This document shows positions 17,618 to 25,596 of a stretch of 46,284 nt of DNA, one piece after another (the stretch's first letter is position 1; each line of letters starts with the position of its first letter). The position numbers and the translations under genes were made by a program. The stretch is from contig JAQTRP010000004.1 in NCBI GenBank assembly GCA_028711765.1, forward strand, positions 1-46,284, given 5' to 3'. The DNA is from Candidatus Omnitrophota bacterium. Its GTDB lineage: Bacteria > Omnitrophota > Omnitrophia > Omnitrophales > JAQTRP01. The notes beneath the pieces are model-generated. The model was given only the letters and a program-made list of their open reading frames with translations, was not told the DNA's origin and ran no database searches.

Positions 17618-19311
17618 TTCCGACGTTAAGGACGGCGCCGAAAGACGTTGAGGCGACGAGCCATCAGCTTATGCTGCGGGCCGGATATATAAGGCAGCTA
17701 TCGTCCGGTGTATACGATTATCTTCCGCTCGGCTGTCGGGTCATCAAAAAGGTCGAATCACTTATAAGGGAAGAGATGTTCCGCGCCGGCGCCGACGAGG
17801 TGCTGTTACCCGCGATTCATCCGGCGGAGATATGGAAGCGAACGGGACGTTATGAGGCTCTCGGTGAAGATAAGTTTGCCTTCAAAAACCGCTCGGGTCA
17901 GGAATACGTGCTCGGCCCCACCCACGAGGAGATAATCACGGAACTCGTCGCGGCCTCGACCAAATCGTACAAGGATTTTCCCCTCACGCTTTTTCAGATC
18001 CAGACAAAATTCCGCGACGAACTCAGGCCGCGCTTCGGCGTGATAAGGTCAAAAGAGTTCATCATGAAGGACGCCTACAGCTTCGACTGTGACGAGGCGG
18101 GCCTTGAAAAATCGTTCAGGAAAATGGCGGAGGCCTATAGGCGTATTTTCACGCGCTCAGGACTAAGCTACGAGGTGGTCGAGGCGGATCCGGGTCTTAT
18201 GGGAGGCAAGGTTTCACAGGAGTTTATGGTGCGCAGTCCTTACGGCGAGGACACGATCGCCCATTGTAAAAAATGCGGCTATACGGTAAGCCGGGACATT
18301 GCCAGGAGGAGTTTTGAGGCCGCGGAACCCAAGCACGGCGATAAGCCCTACGAGGCGTTCGACACCCCCGATCTGAAATCGATCGAAGAGTTGTGCCGCC
18401 GTTTTAAATTAAAACCCGAAGAGCTCGTTAAAACGATTATTTATATCGCCGATGGGAAGCCTGTGGCTGCCTGCGTCGCGGGCGGGCATGAGGTGAATGA
18501 GGGGAAACTGAGGCAGCTTTTGGGCGCCGAAGCTATCCGGCTTGCGAATGCGGAAGAAATAGAAGAGCTGACCAAAGCGCCGCTCGGTTTTTCGGGGCCC
18601 GTGGGACTTAAGGGCGTGACGATAGTTCTCGATGCCGACATACTTCGCATGAAAAATTTCTATACGGGCGCCAACGAAAAAGACAAACACTTTAGAAACG
18701 TGTCGGTTGCGCGCGATTTCAACTACGACCTTGTCGGGGATATAAGGTTTGTCGCCGCGGGAGATTCGTGCCCTTCCTGCAAGGGACGTCTCGAGCTTGT
18801 GACGACGATGGAGATCGGCCATATCTTTAAGCTGGGTACCCGTTACACCAAAGCGCTCAACGCCAGTTTCCTCGACGATAAGGGAATGGAGCGCGATGTT
18901 ATTATGGGCTGCTACGGTATCGGCGTTAACAGGATTATCGCGGCCGCGATCGAGGAACATCACGACGATAAGGGTATCATCTGGCCCCTGTCTATTGCCC
19001 CGTATGATGTGGTCATCGTCACCCTTAACGAGCAGGATGCCGAGACGCGCAAGGTCGCGAATGACCTTTATGCGAAGCTCGGCACTTTGGGGATCGACGT
19101 TTTATATGATAACCGCGATGAGCGCGCGGGCGTCAAGTTCAACGACGCGGATCTTATAGGTATACCCCTGCAAGTTGTGATAAGCGAGCGCAACCTGAAA
19201 GAGAGGAAACTCGAGCTCGTCCGCCGTAAGGGTAAAGAGGCCAGTTTTGCCGATATCGCCCAAGCCCCGCAAATTATTCAAGACAAGGTCAAAGTATCAC
19301 CCCAGCCCTAA
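17596..19311 (+). CDS. proS: prolyl-tRNA synthetase (bacterial type with editing insertion)
   Basis: A 571-residue class II synthetase charging tRNA-Pro. Motif 1 region (LPLGCRVIKKVESLIREEM), motif 2 (FRDELRPRFGVIRSKEFIMKD) and motif 3 (GCYGIGVNRIIAAAIEEH) are clear. Between motifs 2 and 3, about residues 235-390, lies the YbaK-like insertion that hydrolyses Ala-tRNA-Pro. A C-terminal anticodon-binding domain ends the protein. A CPSCKGRLE segment just before motif 3 is typical. The start overlaps the ispG end by 22 nt. The gene ends the purA-to-proS run; a 14-bp palindrome (TGCAAGATCTTGCA, 19322..19335) follows. Confidence 0.96.
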   Translation: MLWTNTLIPTLRTAPKDVEATSHQLMLRAGYIRQLSSGVYDYLPLGCRVIKKVESLIREEMFRAGADEVLLPAIHPAEIWKRTGRYEALGEDKFAFKNRSGQEYVLGPTHEEIITELVAASTKSYKDFPLTLFQIQTKFRDELRPRFGVIRSKEFIMKDAYSFDCDEAGLEKSFRKMAEAYRRIFTRSGLSYEVVEADPGLMGGKVSQEFMVRSPYGEDTIAHCKKCGYTVSRDIARRSFEAAEPKHGDKPYEAFDTPDLKSIEELCRRFKLKPEELVKTIIYIADGKPVAACVAGGHEVNEGKLRQLLGAEAIRLANAEEIEELTKAPLGFSGPVGLKGVTIVLDADILRMKNFYTGANEKDKHFRNVSVARDFNYDLVGDIRFVAAGDSCPSCKGRLELVTTMEIGHIFKLGTRYTKALNASFLDDKGMERDVIMGCYGIGVNRIIAAAIEEHHDDKGIIWPLSIAPYDVVIVTLNEQDAETRKVANDLYAKLGTLGIDVLYDNRDERAGVKFNDADLIGIPLQVVISERNLKERKLELVRRKGKEASFADIAQAPQIIQDKVKVSPQP

Positions 19312-19696
19312 CGCATTATTCTGCAAGATCTTGCACCAATCAATTCTTATCCGGCCGTTTTCCTCCTTCAAGTATTTAATATAAACATCCGATAATTGAC
19401 TACAACCACATTATAAACATATAGGGGCGGTTTTTACCCTCCTTCGCAGAAAGCCCCGCAAAAAAACTGTGGCGGGGATGAATACGAAGGAGGGTACTGC
19501 TGCGAAGCTCAAAGCGAAAGCTTTTGAGCGAAGCAGAGTCGTTGCTTCGGAGCGGTTCCCTGCCTACCGGTAGGCAGGCGCCCCGCGAAGCGTAAGTGAA
19601 GGGGCCGCGGCTCAAGAAGCCACGGGGCTCCACTATATGACGGCAGGGATCGTTCCTAAAAGTTGGGGTATCTGCAAAACGGGGGGCCTAAGGGCA
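19312..19696. repeat. repeat-filled gap between proS and the histidine kinase
   Basis: No gene seen. It holds a 14-bp palindrome (19322..19335). Next is a two-layer cruciform with 12-bp outer arms TACCCTCCTTCG / CGAAGGAGGGTA (19435..19446, 19485..19496) around an inner CCCCGC/GCGGGG stem. A GCTCAAA/TTTGAGC stem (19507..19529) follows, then a perfect 20-bp palindrome at 19559..19578 (CCTGCCTACC and its complement, family B). GC-rich inverted sequence continues to about 19630. Confidence 0.75.
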
Positions 19697-20668
19697 ATGA
19701 ACACGGAGAAAATTTCGCCTATCAGCGATCTAAGGTCTCTCTTTTTCCGTTCTCTCAGGATGCGATGGCTGGAAGACAGTGCTCTGGCTACGCAAAAGAG
19801 AGCGAGGAGGAGAGAGTTTAACAGCATCCCCTCTATAAGCGTCGGCTCAAGCGAAGAGAAATCCTCCGGAGACGAAGACGGGCCTGCGTGCGAGCATAGC
19901 ATAGAATCCCTCAATCGTTTCGCGGCTTCCATCGGCCATGAGATCAACAATCCGCTCACGATACTCTCGATGAACATAAGCCGCATAATTTTGCAATACC
20001 GCAAGGACAACAATCTCCGCGTCAAGGACGTGCTTGAGCATTTTGAGCGGATGGAAAATAACATAGCACGCATCAAGGCCGTGGTTAATACGCTGACGCA
20101 CCTCCTCCACAGGACGGGCCACAGCCGGATGAGGCCGCTTGAACTTCGAAAATTAGTGGATGACACCATTCCCCTTTGCCAGTTTCAGACTTATTTGGAT
20201 CACTTTTCAAAAGTTGAGTTCAAGAACGATGTGCCGGAAAATCTGCCGTTAGTCCGGGGGGACAGGGAGCGCCTGCAGGAGGTATTCCTGAATCTTTTTG
20301 TCAATGCCTACAGGGCGCTCCTCGGAAAGAAGAACGGTCAAATACGTGTCAGTGCGTCGATTTATGGAAGCGACGCGAACGGGGTCAGAGTAGAGGTGAC
20401 TGATAATGGCTGCGGGATGGATGATGAGACGCTTAGGAAGGTCTTTACCTATGGTTTCACGACAAAACCCAAGGGGAAGGGTTCGGGTATAGGGCTTTAT
20501 CTTTGCCGGTACATCGTTCATCTCGGCGGCGGCGAAATCAAAGTTAAGAGCAAAAAGTCCGAGGGCACGACTTTCACCATATTGCTGCCCGTCTACAGAA
20601 AAGACCTGCCGGACGAAAAGACCCACCGTGAGCTTGTCGGGACGGGTCTTTTCACGCCAAAACTTTAA
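19697..20668 (+). CDS. soluble sensor histidine kinase
   Basis: Numbering uses ATG 19697 (323 aa), which follows TAAGGG; an upstream in-frame ATG at 19637 has no ribosome site. Boxes in order: H-box SIGHEINNPLTIL with His81 (HisKA-like), N-box LNLFVNAYRAL with Asn203, G1 DNGCGM with Asp236, F-box YGFTTKPKG, and G2 GSGIGLYLC. There is no transmembrane segment and no recognisable PAS or GAF domain in the ~70 residues before the H-box. The input signal is therefore probably cytoplasmic or delivered by a partner protein. The likely partner is the double-receiver protein 121 nt downstream. A TATAAT-like box at 20680..20685 may give that gene its own promoter. Confidence 0.88.
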   Translation: MNTEKISPISDLRSLFFRSLRMRWLEDSALATQKRARRREFNSIPSISVGSSEEKSSGDEDGPACEHSIESLNRFAASIGHEINNPLTILSMNISRIILQYRKDNNLRVKDVLEHFERMENNIARIKAVVNTLTHLLHRTGHSRMRPLELRKLVDDTIPLCQFQTYLDHFSKVEFKNDVPENLPLVRGDRERLQEVFLNLFVNAYRALLGKKNGQIRVSASIYGSDANGVRVEVTDNGCGMDDETLRKVFTYGFTTKPKGKGSGIGLYLCRYIVHLGGGEIKVKSKKSEGTTFTILLPVYRKDLPDEKTHRELVGTGLFTPKL

Positions 20669-20789
20669 AGCGCGAGCGATATAATGGATTTTTTCTTCAA
20701 AGAATATTTTTTGCTTGTTGCAATCCTCGATTACCACAAGCATTCTGACCGGACGGATGATAGGTTTTCCTCCAGTAAAGGGAGTCCTG

Positions 20790-21521
20790 ATGAGCCGGAA
20801 GACCGTACTCGTCATTGACGAGGGCGAAGAGAACGCTGATTTCGTCAAACTCTATTTTTCAGGTACCCCGCACGAAGTATTTGTCGCCTCGGGTGCCGAG
20901 CCCCGAGAGAAGCTCCTCAACGACACGGATCCGGAAATAATCTTTATAAGCGCCGCGAAACTGCGAGGCCCTCTTCTAAGGGTCCTGAATTTTTTTTCGA
21001 AGGCGCATCCCGCCGTTAAGATTTTTAGCCTCGGAAAGGTAAAAGAGGATATCCCGTTTCTTACAAGCGAGCTTAATCTCCCTCTTGAGTCGGATAGTTT
21101 CCAGAATGCCGTTCTGAAATTTATGGTCATGCCGCGGGCCTTCCGTGTCGTTATCGTCGATGACGAGAAGGACGTGTGCGAGAATCTCAAAGAATTTCTT
21201 GAATTAAGGAAGAATCCCGTTTTCGAGGTCACATACGCCCTTAACGGTCTCGAGGGTTTCAAGGTTATCCAAGGTTTTAAGCCGGATGCCGCCGTTTTGG
21301 ATGTCAAAATGCCGGTTAAGGGGGGTGTGGAACTTTGCAAGGAGCTTTTGCACACAAGGCTCTGCCGGAATATCGTGATCTTAACGGCCGCAGTTTCGTA
21401 TGAAGAATTGAGAGAGCTTAGTTCGCAGGGTTCGGTTACTATCTTGGAAAAAGGATCGCCGTCGAGTTATTTCTCGGAGCTTTTATCCACATTGAGAAAG
21501 CTCGCCGCCTTCTCCTCATGA
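20790..21521 (+). CDS. response regulator with two receiver domains, the first degenerate
   Basis: 243 residues from ATG 20790 (AAGGGAG 8 nt upstream; an upstream ATG at 20715 would add 25 unlikely residues). Receiver 1 (about 1-114) keeps VLVID but has Ser54 in EIIFIS where the phosphorylated Asp is expected. Receiver 2 (about 117-243) is complete: Asp124/Asp125 (VVIVDDE), Asp171 in AAVLDVKMP, Thr199 (ILTA) and Lys221 (ILEKGS). There is no DNA-binding or enzymatic output domain, so it probably acts through protein contacts or as a phosphorelay sink. It likely pairs with the kinase upstream. It converges with the XRE gene, overlapping its end by 6 bp. Confidence 0.85.
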   Translation: MSRKTVLVIDEGEENADFVKLYFSGTPHEVFVASGAEPREKLLNDTDPEIIFISAAKLRGPLLRVLNFFSKAHPAVKIFSLGKVKEDIPFLTSELNLPLESDSFQNAVLKFMVMPRAFRVVIVDDEKDVCENLKEFLELRKNPVFEVTYALNGLEGFKVIQGFKPDAAVLDVKMPVKGGVELCKELLHTRLCRNIVILTAAVSYEELRELSSQGSVTILEKGSPSSYFSELLSTLRKLAAFSS

Positions 21522-22115
21522 ACTACCGATTAAAGACGGCACCGAGACGATGAGGGATGAACTTTTCTTAAGAAGGGGATTAGAGAGGCCCCAGGCGAGT
21601 CCGCCGTCAAAGAGAAGCCACTCACCCTCGGTGAGAAAATAGTTTTTCTCTTCCACCGTTAATCCCATCTTTCCTATTATGGCCTGAAGAAATATTTTCT
21701 TCGCCCGCCCGAGTTTTTTTCCGTCGATTTTCTTTTTCCCGTCGAGAATGATTTTGCCTACGAATACGTCCTTATTTAATGGCGTATAGGAAATAAGGTG
21801 CGCCCCTAAAGGTGAGTGTGCGATATCGACTTCGCCTTTTTCGTTGCCCGATAACACAGCGCTGCTTGTTTCACCCTCAGCCCTGCCTATAAGGTTTTTC
21901 AATGACAGACCGAAGGAGTGTGAAACCTTTAGGAGGTTTTCAAATGTCGGATTTTGTATTAGGCCAGTTTCCATAGCCGCGATCGTCCCGGGGTGGATGT
22001 TAGCCAGTTTCGCGAGCTCGGCCTGCGTGAGGCCGCGCGATTTACGCAATTCTCGGATCACCTTATTGATGGGAAGGGTGTTCGATTTTTGAGGGTTTTT
22101 TGCCTTCTTTTCCAT
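21516..22115 (-). CDS. XRE-family transcriptional regulator with C-terminal cupin-like domain
   Basis: The only confident minus-strand gene. ATG at 22115 is chosen for the AGGAGCGGGATAAA site before it (199 aa); an upstream start at 22193 would include the promoter. Residues about 18-73 form a helix-turn-helix of the Cro/CI type (INKVIRELRKSRGLTQAELA, then HPGTIAAMETG). Residues about 100-199 are beta-rich and resemble the small-molecule-binding cupin domain of many such regulators (VDIAHSPLGAHLISYTPL, FLTEGEWLLFDGG). The ligand and target are unknown. It faces an orphan gene (22337) across a shared intergenic region with promoters in both directions, which is a natural site for autoregulation. 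Confidence 0.85.
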   Translation of the reverse strand: MEKKAKNPQKSNTLPINKVIRELRKSRGLTQAELAKLANIHPGTIAAMETGLIQNPTFENLLKVSHSFGLSLKNLIGRAEGETSSAVLSGNEKGEVDIAHSPLGAHLISYTPLNKDVFVGKIILDGKKKIDGKKLGRAKKIFLQAIIGKMGLTVEEKNYFLTEGEWLLFDGGLAWGLSNPLLKKSSSLIVSVPSLIGSS

Positions 22116-22155
22116 TTTATCCCGCTCCTTTTTCCTTAAACCCGGCTTTGTTTTA

Positions 22156-22184
22156 ATGATACCCCATTCACGGTTACTAGTCAA
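22156..22184 (-). promoter_or_regulatory. promoter of the XRE gene
   Basis: On the minus strand TTGACT, 17-nt spacer, TATCAT, ending about 40 nt before the ATG at 22115. Spacing and match are good. Confidence 0.55.
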
Positions 22185-22238
22185 ATTGAACATTTAACTA
22201 ATATTATTAGGAATCGGGCCGTTACCGCCAGAATTTCT

Positions 22239-22267
22239 TTGATGGCGGGTGTATAGGTTTGTATAGT
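22239..22267 (+). promoter_or_regulatory. promoter of the orphan gene at 22337
   Basis: TTGATG, 17-nt spacer, TATAGT, giving a leader of about 65 nt before ATG 22337. It is divergent from the XRE promoter 55 nt away. Confidence 0.5.
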
Positions 22268-22336
22268 GTTCGTTTTTAAGCTGCGGTTAGCGGGAAAGCA
22301 GTTACTTAAATTTTAGTAAAACCAGAGGGGGGTGAA

Positions 22337-22618
22337 ATGGATAAGAAGAATGATTTACGTTATGCCTTGCAGGATTATTTGGAGATGAGGTCTTTGACAG
22401 ACCACAGGTTTAACCGCCGCGTTGTGCGGATACTCCTTAACAGGGCAGGTTCGGATCTGGATTCGAAAGTGTATTCGATTCCGTGCTTTCTGTTTAATAA
22501 GAACCTTGTTGTGATAAGAAACGGTGAGCCGCGCGGGATCGATAATCTGTTGGTGCTTGACTCCAAGAAGAATCTCAGCCGCGTCTACGGAGATTTTGGT
22601 AAATACCTCAAGTATTAG
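22337..22618 (+). CDS. small protein of unknown function (93 aa)
   Basis: Not recognised. ATG follows a strong AGAGGGGGGTGAA site, and the frame is free of stops over 93 codons with codon use like its neighbours, so it is probably real. The protein is charged (basic), with no signal peptide or membrane segment. The first half is helical-looking (YALQDYLEMRSL, RRVVRILLNRAG); the second is a beta-type stretch (PCFLFNKNLVVIRNGEPRG). It ends in YGDFGKYLKY. It faces the XRE regulator and has its own promoter, so it may be a target of that regulator. A toxin-antitoxin or phage remnant is possible, but nothing specific supports it. Confidence 0.6.
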   Translation: MDKKNDLRYALQDYLEMRSLTDHRFNRRVVRILLNRAGSDLDSKVYSIPCFLFNKNLVVIRNGEPRGIDNLLVLDSKKNLSRVYGDFGKYLKY

Positions 22619-22803
22619 CCGGTTAGCGGGTGAGCGGGTTCTGTAAAACAATGTCTTTGGGCTAAGGTAAAGATGCCGGTTTAGTTATTGGGTGAGGTAG
22701 TTGGTGTAAAACCTAACCTTTGCCCAAACACTAAATTGGCCTCTTAACCTTAGCCTCAAGGCTTGATTTACCAGCACACCGGCTAACTCGCTAACCCGCT
22801 CAC
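22618..22803. repeat. large imperfect inverted repeat after the orphan gene
   Basis: Outer arms GTGAGCGGGTT (22630..22640) and AACCCGCTCAC (22793..22803), with a second pair GGCTAAGGT (22660..22668) and ACCTTAGCC (22747..22755). Flanking GGTTAGCGGG-like words repeat. No ORF within. It could be a small non-autonomous element or a structured transcript. Confidence 0.5.
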
Positions 22804-22895
22804 AGCGTAATGGGAGGGCGGGGAACACTGAGGGGTGGGAGGAAGGCCCTTGAGGTTTTCCTCGGCCCCGCTCTCCCGGCACCGCCACCCTGCAC

Positions 22896-22940
22896 CCTGT
22901 ACCTGGTACAATGTACCCGGTACATTGTACCAGGTACAGG
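22896..22940. repeat. 45-bp near-perfect palindrome (family E) upstream of trpB
   Basis: Arms 22896..22917 and 22919..22940 are exact reverse complements (22 bp) around a single C. Each arm contains GTACCTGGTAC-type sub-palindromes. It ends 20 nt before the trpB promoter -35 box, a position where an operator could act. Confidence 0.85.
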
Positions 22941-22959
22941 AGGATTTAACCCGTCTCTA

Positions 22960-22988
22960 TTGACTCCAGTCTCTATTTGTGTTAAACT
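22960..22988 (+). promoter_or_regulatory. trpB promoter, twin of the promoter at 37829
   Basis: TTGACT, 17-nt spacer, TAAACT. The -10 region and what follows share the 12-mer TGTTAAACTTCC with the promoter at 37829..37857. About 44 nt lie between the -10 box and the trpB ATG. No Trp-rich leader peptide or attenuator is visible. Confidence 0.65.
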
Positions 22989-23032
22989 TCCGCCTTCACA
23001 CCTATTTATTTGCAAACAAAGGAGTTGTATAA

Positions 23033-24211
23033 ATGGGTAGCTTACCCGATAAGGGGGGGCATTTTTCTATATTCGGCGGACGCTATGTTCCGGAGACACT
23101 GGTGGCGGCCCTCGATGAATTGACCGTAGCCTATCGTAAGGCAAGGCGTGACAAGTCATTTCAGCGCGAACTGCGATACTATTTGGAAAACTATGTCGGC
23201 CGGCCGACTCCGCTTTTCTTCGCCCGGAACCTGACGCGGGTATACGGAGGCGGCAGGATCTATCTTAAACGAGAAGACCTCTGCCATACAGGCGCCCACA
23301 AAATTAATAACACAGTAGCGCAGGCCTTGCTCGCCAAGCGCTTAGGAAAGTGCCGCCTCATCGCTGAGACCGGCGCGGGCCAGCACGGTGTTGCGACGGC
23401 GACTGCCGCGAGGCTCTTCGGCCTCGAGTGCGAAGTATTTATGGGTGAAGAGGACATCAAGCGCCAGGCCTTAAACGTTTTCAAGATGAAACTTTTGGGC
23501 GCCAAGGTAACGCCCGTCACATCGGGTTCAAAGACTCTTAAAGACGCGACAAACGAGGCAATGCGTGACTGGGTCGCGACGGTGGACACGACTCATTATC
23601 TTTTAGGCTCGACCGTCGGCCCGCATCCGTTTCCTATGATGGTGCGGGATTTTCAGTCCGTAATAGGCAGGGAGACGAGGCAACAAGCGAGGAAAATTGC
23701 AAAGAGGCTTCCCGATTATATTATCGCCTGTGTAGGAGGCGGAAGCAACTCCCTGGGTATGTTTTATCCTTTTCTTAAGGACAGGGTTAAACTGATCGGT
23801 ATCGAGGCGGCGGGCTTAGGCCTTAATACACATTACCATGCCGCCTCTATTAACAAAGGGCGGACAGGAATCTTACACGGGATGAAAACCCTTGTCTTGC
23901 AGGATGAAGAGGGCCAGATTCAGCTCGCCCATTCGGTCTCGGCCGGCCTGGATTATCCCGGTGTAGGTCCCGAGCACGCCTATCTTAAGCATACCGGCCG
24001 CGTCAAATACGAGGCGATAACCGACCGCGAGGCGCTCGGCGCCTTCGACGATCTTACCAAGCTTGAAGGCATATTGCCGGCGCTTGAGTCGGCGCATGCC
24101 ATCGCTTACGCGAAGAAGCTGGCCCGAAGGACAAGGCCGCGCGACGTTGTAGTGGTTTGCCTCTCCGGGCGGGGAGACAAGGATATTGATATCGTCAAAA
24201 ATAAGCTGTAA
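23033..24211 (+). CDS. trpB: tryptophan synthase beta subunit
   Basis: A 392-residue PLP enzyme joining indole and serine to make tryptophan. The start has AAAGGAG before ATG. The PLP Lys90 lies in [15 protein letters not shown]. Further motifs are [24 protein letters not shown]-type phosphate site ([12 protein letters not shown]), and [12 protein letters not shown]. Length and pattern fit TrpB1 (the trpA-dependent form). A well-spaced promoter and a 45-bp palindrome precede it. The last two codons and stop are part of a 7-nt tandem repeat that runs on toward trpA. No trpC, trpD, trpE or trpF is in the window, so the rest of the pathway, if present, is elsewhere. Confidence 0.96.
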   Translation: MGSLPDKGGHFSIFGGRYVPETLVAALDELTVAYRKARRDKSFQRELRYYLENYVGRPTPLFFARNLTRVYGGGRIYLKREDLCHTGAHKINNTVAQALLAKRLGKCRLIAETGAGQHGVATATAARLFGLECEVFMGEEDIKRQALNVFKMKLLGAKVTPVTSGSKTLKDATNEAMRDWVATVDTTHYLLGSTVGPHPFPMMVRDFQSVIGRETRQQARKIAKRLPDYIIACVGGGSNSLGMFYPFLKDRVKLIGIEAAGLGLNTHYHAASINKGRTGILHGMKTLVLQDEEGQIQLAHSVSAGLDYPGVGPEHAYLKHTGRVKYEAITDREALGAFDDLTKLEGILPALESAHAIAYAKKLARRTRPRDVVVVCLSGRGDKDIDIVKNKL

Positions 24212-24235
24212 GCCGTAAGCTATAAGCTGTAAGTA
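24203..24235. repeat. 7-nt tandem repeat across the trpB stop codon
   Basis: Four head-to-tail units AAGCTGT, AAGCCGT, AAGCTAT, AAGCTGT (24203..24230), followed by AAGTA. It overlaps the final codons of trpB and fills most of the gap to trpA. A related array is at 4322..4346. Confidence 0.8.
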
Positions 24236-24242
24236 AAAGCAA

Positions 24243-25043
24243 ATGCGAAACAGGTTAATTAAAAAAATTAATGAGGCGCGCAGGAAAAAATCGAAACTTT
24301 TCTGCGCCTATCTTACTCTCGGTTATCCTTCCGTTTCCTTTACGGCAAGGCTGATAGAGGAGCTCGAGAAATCCGGGGCCGATATCATAGAGCTGGGGTT
24401 TCCTTTCTCGGATCCCCTTGCCGACGGTCCGACGATACAGGCCTCTTCGGGTTATGCCCTGAGACACAACGTCAAATTTAACGACGCGCTTAGGCTTGTT
24501 CGTTCTTTAAGGAAGCGCGGCGTCGGGATTCCGATTATTTTCTTTTCGTATTACAATCCGATTTATCAGCACGGCCTCGCGCGTTTCGCGAAGGATATAC
24601 GCCGTGCCGGATTCGACGGAGTTATTTCGCCCGATCTTTCGCCGGAGGAGGATCCCGCCTTCGGCCGGGCGTTACGCAAAGAGAAGCTCTCGCTTGTTTA
24701 TCTTGTGGCGCCCACGTCAAGTTCGCGGCGCATCCGTATGATTGCCCGCAAAACCTCCGGTTTCATTTATTTGGTATCCCTTAAGGGAGTGACCGGCGCG
24801 CGCAGAAAACTCGGCGCCGATATCGCCGCTTACGTTGCCAAGATACGAAGCTCCGCAAGTAAGGCTGTTTTGGTTGGTTTCGGTGTCTCTACACCCGGCG
24901 AGGCCCGGAGGATTTCTAAATTGGGTGACGGTGTTATTGTCGGCAGCGCTTTTATAGACTCGATTCGCCGCTCAAAATCAAAGCTTAAAACAGTGGCAAG
25001 TTTTGCATCCAGGATGATACGCGCCGCAAAAGGAAAGGGATGA
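24243..25043 (+). CDS. trpA: tryptophan synthase alpha subunit
   Basis: A 266-residue TIM-barrel enzyme that cleaves indole-3-glycerol phosphate and passes indole to TrpB. Catalytic Glu50 (IIELGFPFSDPLADGP) and Asp61 are present, with the phosphate loop near the end (VGFGVSTPGEARR and DGVIVGSAF). It begins 31 nt after trpB, but no ribosome site precedes ATG 24243 because a 7-nt repeat array occupies that space. Translation may depend on trpB coupling. It overlaps the next gene by 4 nt (ATGA). Confidence 0.95.
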   Translation: MRNRLIKKINEARRKKSKLFCAYLTLGYPSVSFTARLIEELEKSGADIIELGFPFSDPLADGPTIQASSGYALRHNVKFNDALRLVRSLRKRGVGIPIIFFSYYNPIYQHGLARFAKDIRRAGFDGVISPDLSPEEDPAFGRALRKEKLSLVYLVAPTSSSRRIRMIARKTSGFIYLVSLKGVTGARRKLGADIAAYVAKIRSSASKAVLVGFGVSTPGEARRISKLGDGVIVGSAFIDSIRRSKSKLKTVASFASRMIRAAKGKG

Positions 25044-25453
25044 TTCTTCTCGGTCTTGACATAGGAACGGTGCGTATTGGTGTGGCCAAATCGGATCCGC
25101 TTGGTATTATCGCGCAGTCCCTCACGGTTATTGACGCGAAGGACAGGCAGTCCGTAATCGAGTGTCTCCGCAAGATTATCGAGGAAGAGCAGATCGGGAA
25201 AATCATAGTGGGGCTGCCGAAAAATATGGACGGGACGTTAGGCCCTGCCGCGAAGGGCGTGATGGAGTGGGTCGGCTTTCTCGCCGCGGGCGTTTCCGTT
25301 CCCGTCGAGACATGGGATGAACGGCTCAGCACAAAAACGGCGGAGCGTGTTCTTATAGAAGGCAATTTATCGAGGAAGAAAAGAAAAGAGTGCGTCGATA
25401 AGCTCGCGGCGCAGGTTATTCTTCAGCATTATTTGGACTCTTCTAAAAGATGA
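25040..25453 (+). CDS. ruvX: RuvX/YqgF-family Holliday junction resolvase-like RNase H-fold nuclease
   Basis: A 137-residue protein of the YqgF family. Motifs: N-terminal LGLDIGTVRIGVAKSDPLG with the first acidic residue, a central IIVGLPKNMDGT, and the C-terminal WDERLSTKTAE plus the final acidic region (KRKECVDKLAAQVILQHYLD). Homologues act in 16S rRNA 5' maturation and perhaps in junction processing. The ATGA overlap with trpA implies coupling, though there is no metabolic link. It is followed by three GATTACACAGATT repeats. Confidence 0.92.
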   Translation: MILLGLDIGTVRIGVAKSDPLGIIAQSLTVIDAKDRQSVIECLRKIIEEEQIGKIIVGLPKNMDGTLGPAAKGVMEWVGFLAAGVSVPVETWDERLSTKTAERVLIEGNLSRKKRKECVDKLAAQVILQHYLDSSKR

Positions 25454-25511
25454 TTACACAGATTTAAAAAATAAAGATTACACAGATTAAGGAAAACCGA
25501 TTACACAGATT
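25452..25511. repeat. three direct copies of GATTACACAGATT
   Basis: Exact 13-mers at 25452, 25476 and 25499, with 10-11 nt of A-rich spacer between them; the first touches the ruvX stop. The same word recurs at 43223 and, inverted, at 43270; related sequence lies at 6100. Confidence 0.85.
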
Positions 25512-25525
25512 TCAAAAACGGATTA

Positions 25526-25580
25526 GCCTTTACGTACCTGGTACCGCATTCAGTTAATCCGGCACCAGGTACGTAAAGGC
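25526..25580. repeat. 17-bp inverted repeat (family E) before the M16 protease
   Basis: Perfect arms 25526..25542 and 25564..25580 around a 21-nt loop. Arms contain TACGTACCTGGT and its complement, sharing GTACCTGGT with the palindrome at 22896. It ends 16 nt before ATG 25597 and would partly sequester the leader. Confidence 0.8.
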
Positions 25581-25596
25581 GTTAGAGGTTGATACG

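Noticed and set aside
22941-23032. trp attenuator or T-box before trpB
   Set aside because: The leader is about 40 nt with no Trp-rich peptide, no terminator and no T-box motif.
22800-23040. Small ORFs on both strands across 22800..23040
   Set aside because: They are open only because of the 45-bp palindrome and have no ribosome site or homology.
25452-25511. Short CRISPR array
   Set aside because: Repeats are only 13 nt with 10-11 nt A-rich spacers and no cas genes are near; the same word is dispersed elsewhere.
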